This document shows positions 48,506 to 59,882 of a stretch of DNA of 64,000 bases, one piece after another. The stretch is from Hofstenia miamia (Eukaryota > Xenacoelomorpha > Acoela). Below the pieces are notes generated by a model. It had not been told where the DNA came from. It saw nothing but the letters and a program-made list of their open reading frames with translations, and made no database searches. The stretch's first letter is position 1; the number at the start of each line of letters is the position of its first letter. Location of the stretch: NCBI GenBank assembly GCA_004352715.1, contig SCFE01000049.1, positions 1,174,533 to 1,238,532 of the forward strand, given 5' to 3'. The position numbers and the translations under genes were made by a program.

Positions 48506-50749
48506 CAGTCAAGTTCATTTAATCTGGATTGCCATAATCCAGATATTTGCTTAAACCAGTTGAATTTCAAAGTCCCAAATTTTCTCCCATAATAATATAT
48601 GCTTATAATCCAGATTTTATAATCTGGATATTTGCCTATTCCAGATGATTTTTTTCTCTGATTCCATAGGATTCTGGATTAATGTATTTGTTACAGATAA
48701 TCAAATGTATGTTTGTTTCATGCTGTCTCATTACTTACTTACTCAATACTAAGAATTAAAAGCTTTTATATTAGCCATGAGCCACCATGCACTAGAGCTT
48801 AAATAAATTTACCATTTAAGGCACGTGAGTATCTGTTACATGACCTACCTGTTCTATACCATAACTGAGCTAAACACACAAGGGTGGCAAGCAAAGCAAT
48901 TAGATTAGTGAAAGACAGACTGACTACTGCTACACACAAACTGCTCACCTCTTCTCTGTGTTGCTTAATTATCTTTCCCTTTGCTATCAACCACCTAATT
49001 GTGATTAATCATCCATTGGTTGTTTTCATCATTCTTTCCTGTTATCAAAATTTAAGTAAACATGAAGCAAACAAGAGTGAAATTGCGTCTCAATAAGAAA
49101 TTCAAAATCATTTCTTATTATGAGGAAAATGTAGGCTTAAAACAAAAGGTTATAGCAGAGAAATTTTCCATTAAAATACAAACATTAAGTGATTTGCTGA
49201 GGAGGAAAGGCAAATACAAGAAGAAATTTATGTCAAATGTCATTTCCAGTGGAGTAAAACAACTGTGATCTTACTGCCCAAACTTTATTACAATAGTTTA
49301 CAGCAATAAGAACAAGAATCCATCTTTTCCAATCAAAGGTGGAATGCTGCTAGCAAATGCCAGAGTATTTGCAGAATGACTGGAAGAAAATACCAATCTG
49401 GATATAAACTGGTTCAATTGATGGAAGACTACAGATAATGTTTGCTCAAAAAAATGGCTGGTCAAAGTGCTGCAGTTCCACAGGAAATTGTTGTAGAGTG
49501 AATCAGCAAGTCCTATCAGTCTATCAGCAACCTGTGACATCTGCAATACTGATGAATGCAGTTTGTTCTGGCAACTGTCCCCTGACAAGACTCTCACTCT
49601 CAAAGAAGAACATGTGCATGGTGCAAGTGCACAAAAAATGTATCACTGTTTTCCTCTGTGCAACTATGGTTGGCAAAAAACTACCCCTATTCTTAATTGG
49701 CAAGATTAATAAACCTTGTTGTTTCAAAAATGTAACTCGTCTACAATAACCTACAGAGCTAATTCAAAGTCATGGATGACAGCAAATCTTTTTACACCAA
49801 ATGGCTTCACAAAAATGGAAAATCATAATTAGTGTTGGATAGCTGTCCCATGCATCCTGCAATGGAGAATTTTCCCAATGTCAGTCTATTCTTTCTTCCA
49901 CCTAACACAATTTCCAAAACACAGCCCCTTAATGCTGGATTTATAAATGTGCTTAAACAGCAATATCAAAAGTTCTGGTACAAAAGATGCTATATTCATT
50001 GGAAATGCAAATAGATTTTAGCTTCTCACTTCTAGATACAATAGTAATTCTGAAAAGTTCCTGGGATTCAGTTACTGAGTCAGCTGTCATGATTTGCTTC
50101 AAAATTGTTGGTTTTGTAATCAATTCAGAAACAAATGAAGCTGAAGTCATTCCTCCTACAAAATTTGCAAGACCCAGAGTTTGAGAATATATTTGACCAT
50201 TTACAAAATTTCTTCCTTAATGCCTTTTCAGAAACAATCTTTCAGTTTGCAAAAGTTGATGAAGATATCCCTACAGCATACTCCAGTTCTTATGATGATA
50301 TTATTGCTTCTGTTATGACACCTGTAACTGATGATCTAGAAGCAAACCTGATTTTACAAGAATTAGAATGACCTTCTCTTCAGGAAGCTCTAAACCTGAG
50401 AAGATACTTCAATCATTTTTTCAATCAATTCTGCCTTTGATGATATTCACCTTTTGAACATTGTCTCAATGAACATATTCTCTGAATTCTGCAAAATTAC
50501 AGACTTTTTTAACTCATGAACTCTTGACACATATAATGTGATGGCTTATTTCACATAGTTTATATAATACCTACTTTATACTTTTTACTTTATTTCACAG
50601 TTTACAATTCTTTAAACTGTTTTAAAATACATTATAACTATATATTTTCATATGTACATGTATTCTTTTTTATTCATAATCAATAGAAATTCCTATAATC
50701 CAGATAAAATTTTCAGTCCCCAGGAACCTGGATTAAACAAACTTGACTG
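48506..50749 (+). mobile_element. Tigger/pogo-type DNA transposon with TIRs and TA duplication
   Basis: The left TIR CAGTCAAGTTCATTTAATCT is matched by the inverse right end CAGTCAAGTTTGTTTAATCC, with TA at 48504-48505 and 50750-50751. Subterminal TAATCCAGAT/ATCTGGAT words recur near 48515-48690 and 50695, and could be transposase-binding repeats. The element is 2244 bp, encodes a broken pogo-type transposase and is inserted in an older coding relic. Confidence 0.9.
49062..50520 (+). pseudogene. Pogo/Tigger transposase, broken
   Basis: It starts MKQTRVKLRLNKKFKIISYY and continues into a CENP-B-type helix-turn-helix (KVIAEKFSIKIQTLSDLLRR), with a stop at about 49266. Further parts appear in other frames: CDICNTDECSLFWQLSPDKT is the first Asp block of the DDE domain (NADE, here NTDE) and LLFQKCNSS / CILQWRIFP follow. 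Multiple frameshifts and stops; not functional. Confidence 0.85.
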
Positions 50750-51795
50750 TATATCCATTTTCTATTGAAATTTTGTCAAAACCTTTATCACTATATGTAG
50801 GAATATCTAAAGCTTGCTCATGTGTTTCAGTTTTAAAAAATTGATTTTTATAAGCAGCTCCACTAGTTTTCAAATTTTCTAGCAAACCAAATAACCATTT
50901 TTTCAGAGAATTGTGAAATTACATGAGCTTTTGTAAAATCATGTTTGTAGTTCTCTGCAAATGTTCATTTGCTATTTTTAAAAATATTTCAGTATGTTTT
51001 TATAAATTGTCTTGTAAATTTGAATAAATATTATGCATAGATTCAATATTACATAATTGCATGTTTGATTGCTTAATAATTTGCAAGTCTTTTTCTACAT
51101 GATGTTGCTGATAATGTCTCTTCTTTCTTTGCCCTCACAAACATTTATAATTATTCTTTTGCATACATTTAAATCTCTATTGAAAAGATTGTACCCTGAT
51201 ATATCTAACTTATTATTTTCAATTTGATTTATTTAATCTTAAAATCTTGCTTTCTGTTTCTATGTTATTACCATCACCTACTTGATTAGAATGTGTAACT
51301 TCAGGTATTCCACTATTATTGAATCCAATTTTTAAAAGTAAGAGTGAAATTAATTTCACAACTAGAGAAAACATTTTTTCCACATTTGAATTTGTCAAAC
51401 TTTAATAACAGTGAAATTAATTTCACAATTAGAAAATATATCTTAAAATATACTTCATATTTATATTTGCATACCTAAAAGAATAATTAACTCTCAGTTG
51501 AAGCCTGGTATCAGATGCCGCAGCAGTTATTATGAGATATATTAGACTTAATTTGTTTGATAAAATTTCGTCCTGGGTGCTATGCCAAGCACGAAAACCA
51601 AATAAATATTGAAAAAGGATGTTTTCAGATTTTGGGAATGCGTTTATTTGAATATAAAACATTTTTTCAAAGAGTTTGCTAAAATAATGTGAAATAGAAA
51701 TGTGTCTATAAATTTTTGAGTTTAGGTTTTCACCTTTTTATATATAGGAGTTACATCTGATTTTTTTAGTAAATCTGGAAATTCACAATCAATAA

Positions 51796-53001
51796 TGTAG
51801 AATCTTGCCAACACTTTTCAACTTAATTTAGGATTGCTTAACCATATTCCTATTTAATTTTGGTATTTAATGTATGACAGACTCCAAAAACTCTCTCTTT
51901 TTATATCATTGCTAACTTTATTAACTTAATTAACATAGCATTAGCTATACTTAATGCTCTAACTTACAACAGCCAAATTAGAATGAGAGTGAGAGAAGAT
52001 ATGCAGGGTTGAAACCCAACTCAAAGCAAGGCACAAGAGGATACTTTGTCTTTGTGAACAAATCCAGCTTTACTCAGACATCAAAGGAATTACCAATGGT
52101 TGACTCATTGCGGGGAACATTGTCTCAGAAAACAGTTGTGTGTGTGGAATACTTTAATAATTTAATCATTGATTGTCCTTATTATTGTTGCAGTTAAATT
52201 ATGAGAAAGTAATGCAACTGTGATGCTTTAGCTTGTTATCTTTCCCTACATATAATAACCCTATAGATATAAGTGTACATGTTAGCCCTTGATACATGTG
52301 AACAATCAATGCAGTCCACAATAAAACTAGTTCATAAGTCGGTTGAAAGTTGAATGATTTACTAACAGGCAATTGATTGATTAACCAATAAAAATGATCT
52401 AGATAAAACATTACTTCTCTGGCGAGGGTTGATCTAATAGTAATAACACTAACTTGTGAATAATGAACAATAGGAAAGCTAGAACAAATAAAAATCCCTA
52501 TCCTTACACCTAACATATAAGCACATCAAGGAATCAATAAGTACCAGCTGCACCACACTTTTTAAAGGCTATAGTGAGCAGGCCATTCCAGACTTCCTTT
52601 AAATGTAGTTGGGGACCACAGTCAGGATTACTCTAGTGCTTGACCATTTAGCTTTCCATTTAATTAATAAATAAACCTGACAAAAATAAAGAAGTAAATC
52701 CAATGAATTTCATTCATCACCAAATAGATAAATTGCATTATTTTTATACTGAATAATAGTAAACACTCAAACACTCAGCAAGTACCTGTCAATCACACAT
52801 ATCAGCATTAATTAGCATTTGTGTTTCAGTCTTTTTATATTTGTCAAAAGTACTGCTGAGCAAATTAATATCAAATACTGCTTATAATATTTTTACAAAT
52901 AATCAAACTAATAATAATCATGTGTGTACAATAAATTCTTATAATACTTGAGTCTTAGTTCTTTCCATTAATTTGATCACACATGATATGATTATGTTAA
53001 A
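51796..53001 (-). repeat. 3' LTR of the Ty3 element
   Basis: The plus-strand left end TGTAGAATCTTGCC matches the starts of the other two copies (58542, 61824). The right end ATTATGTTAAA is a mutated form of ATTATGTTACA. About 1206 bp; lacks about 60 bp present in the 5' LTR near 62400-62460. Confidence 0.85.
52199..52516 (-). CDS. LTR-borne hydrophobic ORF, copy 1 (105 aa)
   Basis: Entirely inside the 3' LTR and in the same sense as the element. Begins MLGVRIGIFICSSFPIVHYS and contains hydrophobic segments ending in GLTCTLISIGLLYVGKDNKL. The same frame is open in the 5' LTR and the nested LTR. Whether it is translated is unknown; AT-rich DNA can encode hydrophobic peptides by chance. Confidence 0.35.
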   Translation of the reverse strand: MLGVRIGIFICSSFPIVHYSQVSVITIRSTLAREVMFYLDHFYWLINQLPVSKSFNFQPTYELVLLWTALIVHMYQGLTCTLISIGLLYVGKDNKLKHHSCITFS

Positions 53002-53011
53002 ATCCCCCTCC
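53002..53011 (-). other. Polypurine tract
   Basis: The minus strand reads GGAGGGGGAT immediately before the 3' LTR, as expected for the plus-strand primer of a Ty3-type element. Confidence 0.75.
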
Positions 53012-53699
53012 AGCATAGCTAATTAAGAATGACCACTTGTTCTCCATGAACCATTTCTGCCACTCTTTTTATGATATTGCTTGCTTCTTGCATTTCATAA
53101 TTTGTGTCATATTGCTCATCCTTTGTCAGTTTTATTATGACATCTTTTTCCCTTGTTGCCATCTTTTTACTTGATTTTTCATATCATTTCTACATTGTCA
53201 GCTCACTCCTGTAGCATCTGCTACCAAGCTTTAACAGAGAGTAAATTATTCTTTTCAATTATTGTTCCTTGTTATATTCGGGTAGGGATGTACTGATGTT
53301 AACTTTGTTTTACTCTGACATGAGATACACTATCATTAACCCTTGCTTAACTTAAAGTAACTTGATACTGTTTAGGTATACCACTGTCACAGTTCTTCTC
53401 TGTGATTTGGCTATGGCCTCTGCCCAACTCTGATCTCCAAATCAATCCACTTGTGCCTCCATTGTTGATTGAGTAGTTCCATGTCTCAGCTCAACAAAGT
53501 ACTTATATGTTCCCTATCCTAACTCAGTGCAGCTCTCAATGCTGTTTGTAACTGACTTAAACTCAATTTGTAATGTGTAATTATGGTACTTTGCACACTG
53601 GCAATGTCACTAGCTGCTTAATAGATATTAATTCAGCCATTGCCAAAAACTATTGGCTTTAATTAATATAATTAGATAAAGTAAATAATTACTTGCAGC
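53012..53699. other. Internal, non-coding part of the Ty3 element
   Basis: No frame recognised. GGGTAGGGATGTACTGATGT near 53281 resembles GGGTAGGGATTTACTAACTT at 63752, beyond the R4 LTR copy, so this stretch may be another retroelement remnant. Confidence 0.35.
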
Positions 53700-54317
53700 T
53701 TCTTACCTTAAATTTAAATAACAGTACATGCTCAGTCTATTTATCTGTCTATTTATAGGTCACCTAATTTGACAGTGTAATATAAATATAACCTACAATA
53801 GGCTATCCAGCCTTATCTCTGATATCAATTATTTAATACATGCAAATGAATGAATTGATAGTCAGTTAAACAGAGGAAAACTCCTATTCATACACCTAAC
53901 CTAAATGCAGGTTCATGGCTTGGATCAAGGACCCTCAAATCACTCTGGATGTGTGCCCAAGCCACTACTACTGCATTTACTGTTTAGCTTGACATTGATT
54001 AATAATAAGCAAACCAAATTAAATCTAAGAATAAGATTTCCAAAGAATTTACTTCAACAGTTTCCAAATTGATTTCAGCTCTATTTATACTCTAATTCAA
54101 AAAGTACCTGTCATTCAAAATTTGAATTTAATTTGTCTGCCAATTTGCTAAAAATAATGGAAGCTGTTTTGCCCCCTTTGTTTAGTCAAATTATTCAACA
54201 ACAAGTACTAATTTGCTATTTTGTTTCTAAGTTTCATTTACAAAAATAATGATGATAATTAAACTTAAATTGTTTTTAATCAATAAATCATAATTCAATC
54301 TTAATACTGACTAATCA
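53700..54317 (-). repeat. Diverged LTR-related copy (R5)
   Basis: Shares with the 3' LTR the word series TTTAGCTT..CATT..ATTAATAA, TTTATACT..AAT and AAGTACCTGTCA in the same order, ending where the extra ORF stops. It is more diverged than the other copies. Edges are approximate. Confidence 0.45.
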
Positions 54318-55135
54318 TCTGATCTTCTCTTCTTAGCAGCATTATTCTTTGGATTATGCTACACTTCCTTCTTATCAGGTTTCCTCTAGTCATCCATGGA
54401 TGCTAATTTAGTGCTCTGTGTTTAGTGTTCAATGTTGCTTCCCACATATATTTTTGGGTCTTGTAATTTAGTATTTTGATCTCTGCTGGGCATATGCCTG
54501 TTTTGTTGGCAAGTTCTATGATGCTTTGTCTGCTCAAAGTATGCTGTTGTATGAGCCTCTTAGTTTCTGGTGACAGATTATCATATGAGTTGTAATGATT
54601 TCTTCTGCTTGCAATAAAATAGGGATGTATCTTGTCTTTCCCTATTTTCATCATCCTACTTTCTCTCACTTCTGATCTAGATAACATAGTTGTCATTGAC
54701 ATCTGTCTATTTGAAAAAGCTTGTGAACTTTGCCTGGCATTTGAGAATGAGCTTGTAGATGGCTATTTGGAAATATCCATTTCAGTCTTTGCTTATTTCT
54801 TGTATATATGGGTCCTTTAGTTGGCCACAGACATTGGTACCTGTTGCCTTTAGTTGCAGACAAGGTTTGCTGGATGAGGGGGAGTGTTTCATTGATGAAT
54901 GTGATTTTTCTTCCAACCTCATGCCCTTTTATTGATGCTTGGTATCCTGACGTTTGTCCTCTTTTATCTGCCTGCAATTTAATTGACATTTGGTTGAGGG
55001 TGATGTTTCTGACTTTGTCTCCATCCTCATACCCTTTAAGTGGCAATCAGATTGCGGAGATTTGTTTCTTATTTGTCTTCTTTTAATACTAGTTGAAGAA
55101 TTCTCCATCATCATGCCCTTTTATTAATGCTCAGA
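54318..55135 (-). pseudogene. Extra ORF downstream of integrase, with KGHExG repeats
   Basis: The minus-strand frames contain ALIKGHDDGEFF, LPLKGYEDGDKVRNITLNQM and ASIKGHEVGRKITFINETLP, roughly every 35-60 residues. This looks like an internal repeat built on KG[HY][ED]xG. The following part (54403-54702) includes HTLSRQSIIELANKTGICPA and ends basic, KKRRSDD. It lies after the integrase C-terminus, where some Ty3 elements carry an envelope or accessory gene. There is no signal peptide or transmembrane segment, so envelope is unlikely. The function is unknown and stops are present. Confidence 0.45.
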
Positions 55136-55439
55136 TTTTGGGGTCTCCTTCACACTCTTCTACTTTTCATTGGTGATTGACTGTTACTCCTGTTGGATCT
55201 CTTCATTATCTAACCTAAATGGAGTTACTAAATTTATATCCCATATTTCAGGGTCCTATTTATTTTTATTCTTTACTGCCCCTGTGGCATAACTCTTTTC
55301 TTGACTTCATCTTCTTCATTTTGAGGACTATATTCTTCTTGAAATTATTCCTCTGCCACACTGTCAAGTTCATCCATCTCATTGTATGTGCCATCATAAT
55401 TTTCAATTAGTTTAAATTGTGCATTTTTATCTAATGTTA

Positions 55440-58400
55440 CTTGCTCTATATCTTTTGTTGCCTGTTTCCAATTTTGAAAGTGTAGAGTCCTACCATCATT
55501 AAGTTTATAATTATTATTTGGTAGTGTCTATCTAATAATGAAAGGTCCTGTTTTTAATTTTCTTACCTGGTTTACATCTTGTGTTCTCAGTAATGTGTAT
55601 GTGTAAACCTTATCACCCTTCCTGTTTGGTTTCCCATAGATTTTCTTGTTAAAATTTCTTTGTTGTCTTATTAAAGATTTTTAGGTATTATGACACATTG
55701 CCTCATGAATTCCCATTATTTGGTTTTTAATTTTTCTGATATATTCATTGTTCAGTTTTTCAGAATATGTATTGTATTGCATTGATATAGGCATTGCTGT
55801 CTCTCTTCCATACATCACTTTGAATGGTGTCATTCCCATGGTGGAATGCACTGAGGTATAATAAAAATACTCTACAATTTCTATCACTTCTCTCTAATCT
55901 CTTCTACCAACTCTTGATTTTAAAACTCTTATTAACTTAATCATCATCCTGTTGAACCTTTCCATTGCTCCATTTGCATGTGGGTGATATGCAGTTGTCT
56001 TCTCTGATATTATTTCCATCCATTTTGCCATTTCTTCAAACAGTTTACTTTCAAATTGTACTACTCTATCTGATATTATTACCTCCTCATCCAAATTTTA
56101 ATATCCATTCTTTCATTATTTTTTCCGCCACTGTTTTAGCTGTTGTCAAGTCTAATGGGATCATCTTCACATATTTAGTGAAATTATCTAAAATATATTG
56201 ATACCCCTCATCATCATGTGATAGCTTCTCCAAATCAACATGCAATATTTGGTTTGGTGCTGTAGCTATGATTTTTTGTAGTGGTGCTGTTTGTCTTGGG
56301 ATAATGACTCTTGTTGTTTATCAAACATGTTGTACATTTGTTGATAACATCCTCCACTTTTTTTCATATTGCTATTGTTATGAATCTGGCATTAAATGTT
56401 TGCTCCATCTGAATTATATCAATGTGACAATTTTCATGGATTTTTCTTACTAGTTCTCTCTTGTAGTATTCTGGGATTGCTATTCATAGTGTCTTGCCTT
56501 CTACATAAAATAACCTGTTTGTATTCATTTTCCACTTATACCTTTGGAAATAGCTCTTTGCTTCTTTTCCTAACCTCTTGTGTTTGTCTTTTAACTTGCC
56601 TTTTATCTCTGTCATTATCACATCCATGTTCAGTTTTTCACCAATTTCATTTTCTGTTATTTCTTCCTTAATTATACTTGGTATTATGGCTTGCCCTTTC
56701 TTATCAGTGTTAATGTCTGGCAGTTTTTGGTACTCACTGTGTGGTATGAAATTGAATTTTTTCTTCTCTCCTTCCATTTTTTCTTCATCCCTCTGGTATT
56801 ACAGCAGGGCTGTCCAAAATTCAGCATTGTTATGTAATGTTCCCTCCCTATGTTGTATTGTAAATTTAAACTCATTCAGGTACTCTTTCCATCTTGATAA
56901 TATTGATGATTTATATCCTGAAAATTTTTTCAACCACACTAACCCACTGTTGTAGGTGTCCAATTAGGAACTACCTAAATTTCTTTATGCTCTCTACCAA
57001 TGCTTACATTTCCAATTTAGTGGATCCATAATTTTCTTCACTTCACTTTAGTCTTTTGCTAAAGAACTGTATAGGGACCTCTTTACCATCTTTCATCTGC
57101 CCCAAGCATTCCCCTATTGCCACATTACTTGTGTCACAATCTAGAATAAATTCCTCTTCATAATCAGGTGTATTTAGTACTGTTATTTTATTTGTTTTCT
57201 GGGCCATATTTGGTATAAATGATCCATGATAATTTATGAAGCCCATTATTCTCTGGACGTGTTTTTTGGTTTTTGGACTTTTTATAGTTTGAATAATTTC
57301 TTTTGCATTATTTTTCATCTTTATTTTTCCTTCCTGTATCTGCCTTCCCAGGAATATGACTTCTGTTTTTAAGATTTCACATTTCTTTCCATTTACCTGG
57401 AGTCCAGCATTATATAAAATTGTTAGTGTTCTATCCAACTTTTCAATGTGTTCCTGTATCTTATTACTCACTATTAAGATATCATCTATGTAAGCACACA
57501 CTCCTTCTTATAATTTCTTATTATCTTGTTTCAGTACATTAGTTATGTATCTCTGGAATGTTGCTGGCACATTACATAACCCAGGTGCCATGTGCATCCA
57601 CTCAAATAATCTGTATGGTGTTATAAATGCTTTTTTCTCAATATCATTTGGTTCCATTGGTACCTGCCAATAGGCCTTGCATAAATCAATGCATGTGAAA
57701 TATTTGTTCTTCATTGCTTCATATATCATGTCATCTATTCTCAGCAGTGGGTATGCATCCTTTTTTGTCATGTCATTGAGTTTGTGAAAGTCTATGCAGA
57801 GTCTGTATTTATTACCCTACTTTACAAACACCATTTGCAATGCATATGGACTATCACTTGGTCTTATAATTTTTTTATCAATCAACTCATTGAGAATCAT
57901 ATTATAATTGTCCTTAAATTCTCTGGTACCCTTCTGCATGGTAACCTTAGTGGTTCATCTGTTGTATTAATTATTTTGTGCATTTCTCCTATTGCTTTAC
58001 CAACACTAATCTCACCAAAATTAAATATTTTGCTGTGTTTGTTCAGAACTTCTACTAATGCATTTTTCTCTTCTTTGCTGAGGTGTCCATATTCACTATC
58101 ATTTATTTCCAGTATTTAAAAGTTTTGCTCCTCTTCTTTTTCTATTATATAGTCTTGTCCACCATTTGTTTTTTTGTCTTTATTTTCATTCCTTTAATTT
58201 TCACCTTTTCTTTCTTTATATTGACTGTACGGTTCATTGCGTTCAGTATTGGTATAGCTCCCTTTCCTTCTCATATTGTACATAGGCTAGATGGAATTGA
58301 AAACTTCTTTGTATTGATTCCTACCTGATCATACATCATTATTTCTTCGTCTATTTTTTCCTCCATTTCAATTCCACACATTTTCCAATTGTTTGGTAAA

Positions 58401-58537
58401 ATTTTTGTGTCTTGTATTAGTTTAAACATTATTGTATCATTTTCTTCTTCTTTGTATGTCATTACTATCTCTTCCTATTATTGTTTTATCATTGTAGTTT
58501 ATGATGCATCTGTTATTCATCAAAAATTCATTCCCTA
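55440..58537 (-). pseudogene. Pol: end of protease, reverse transcriptase, RNase H, integrase
   Basis: From high to low coordinates, the end of the protease (ILGNEFLMNNRCIINY) lies just right of the nested LTR edge. RT motifs follow: SPYALQMVFVK, then a stop, then DFHKLNDMTKKDAYPLLRID, FTCIDLCKAYWQVPM, FQRYITNVL and the catalytic YIDD near 57490. The RNase H begins FILDCDTSNVAIGECLGQ and its tail reads FTIQHREGTLHNNAEF. The integrase core shows YILDNFTKYVKMIPL, ISDRVVQFESKLFEEM, TTAYHPHANGAMERFNRM and SVHSTMGMTPFKVMYGRE, then the C-terminal KTGPFII (GPY/F type) near 55545. In-frame stops and frameshifts break RT, RNase H and integrase, so the polyprotein is not functional. Confidence 0.88.
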
Positions 58538-58541
58538 ATAT

Positions 58542-59878
58542 TGTAGAATCATCCCATCCACTCTTCATATTGAATTCATAGTAACTTATTACTTTTCTTA
58601 GTTAACATGCTAAGTAGGTTTCACACTCCCTAATTCTCTCCTTCACAATGAGTGTTTGTAACTTAACTTAATACACATTAGCCTCTCTAACTGCATAACT
58701 TACTACAACTCATTTAGGTGACAAATAGAGAATGGAAGACAGGATCAACACTTGAAGGTTTGCCATGTGGTTCCAGATACACACCAATCAGCTGCATCTA
58801 CCAATTAAGCTTAATTCTTGTAGTGGAAACCATCACTGGAATTAGTGTGTGAATAGTGAACTCAGTGTGAGGGGATTTGTAACTACTTAAGAATTTAGTG
58901 CATTGATTGTTTTTGTTATTATGAAATTGTAGAGGTGATTGATTACAGCAACCTGGATGCTTGAGCTTGTTATTGAGCCTTACATATAATAGCCCTACAG
59001 ATATAATAATACATAATAGCCCTTTGTACATGTAAACAATCATTGCTGCCAGCAAGAAAACCAATGCAGGAGTTGGCCAAAGGTCTATGATAAGAAACAA
59101 TGAGCAACTTAATTCTACTAGTAAATTGATAACAAATGTAATATAAAAACATGGTCTAAATAATGTTAATACTGAATCACCAATTGTGAGATAACACCAT
59201 AACTGACTGAGGTTCATTGATAGGGAAATCATCATGTAGAACATAATAGTAGTAATCATAATAACTGGCAAGCAACAAAGAATAGGAAAGCTATAATGGT
59301 GAAAAACCCCTATACCTATTTGTAACCTAAAAGCACTGAAAGGTAATTACAGCTGTCACCCTCCCTGCTGTGGAATAGCTGATCAGGAGGCTGCTCCAGC
59401 ATACCTTTAAATGGATGTGGGAACCACCATACAATTACCCCAGTGCTTGAATGTTTAACTTTCCATCAGAATATAAAATAACCTGACAAGAGAAAAGTAA
59501 ATCCAAACTAAATTCATTCATCAGTAAATATATTGTTTCAAACATATTTGAAGGAATTAGTAGTAAATAAGCAAATACTCAACTAGTACCTGTTTAATCA
59601 CTTCTTGTTTACAGTTTTCCCTTGGTTTATAGTCCTGCTAATAATTACTCAACATCAGCATTAATTAGAGTACGCTGTTTGGCCATCTATTGTTTTGTCA
59701 AATACTGTTGAGCATAATTTAAATATAACTGCACAAAACATTTTACAAAATCAAATAATCAATCCTATCATGTGTTTACATATTAATTATTATAATCATT
59801 GTAATATTTTTAGTCTTTGTTTCATCCATTCTTTCTCTCATCTTGACCACACATGATAGTTTGATGGATTATGTCACA
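58542..59878 (-). mobile_element. Nested solo LTR with ATAT target duplication
   Basis: A 1337-bp LTR of the same family, beginning TGTAGAATCATCCC and ending TTATGTCACA on the plus strand. ATAT at 58538-58541 and again at 59879-59882 are target duplications. It interrupts the protease reading frame just before its conserved ILG block; there is no PBS, PPT or internal sequence, so it is a solo LTR. Confidence 0.92.
58798..59340 (-). CDS. LTR-borne hydrophobic ORF, copy 2 (in nested LTR)
   Basis: The same frame as in the other LTRs. AFRLQIGIGVFHHYSFPI (no ATG at the position used in the other copies), then from the Met at 59271 through MNLSQLWCYL and AAMIVYMYKGLLCIIISVGL to NNKLKHPGC. About 157 codons from that Met. 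Four hydrophobic segments are visible. Coding status is unproven. Confidence 0.35.
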   Translation of the reverse strand, partial: FSAFRLQIGIGVFHHYSFPILCCLPVIMITTIMFYMMISLSMNLSQLWCYLTIGDSVLTLFRPCFYITFVINLLVELSCSLFLIIDLWPTPALVFLLAAMIVYMYKGLLCIIISVGLLYVRLNNKLKHPGCCNQSPLQFHNNKNNQCTKFLSSYKSPHTEFTIHTLIPVMVSTTRIKLNW

Positions 59879-59882
59879 ATAT

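Larger units (their letters stand above)
47690..51240 (-). pseudogene. Old minus-strand coding relic, split by a Tigger element
   Basis: Outside the Tigger insertion, minus-strand fragments look coding on both sides. On the 5' side (50750-51200) is a helical stretch such as HHVEKDLQIIKQSNMQLCNI and TETHEQALDIPTYSDKGFDK. On the 3' side (47690-48490) are HLKSDEHYTIINSFVHFRGK, YSFDYNKLIFGPAISNGIIW, a hydrophobic segment (VIVIIVFLF) and a basic tail. One protein broken by stops and then by insertion at a TA is the simplest reading. The hydrophobic segment near the C-terminus would suit a membrane protein, possibly a retroelement envelope-like product, but I see no diagnostic motif and the identity is open. 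Confidence 0.4.
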
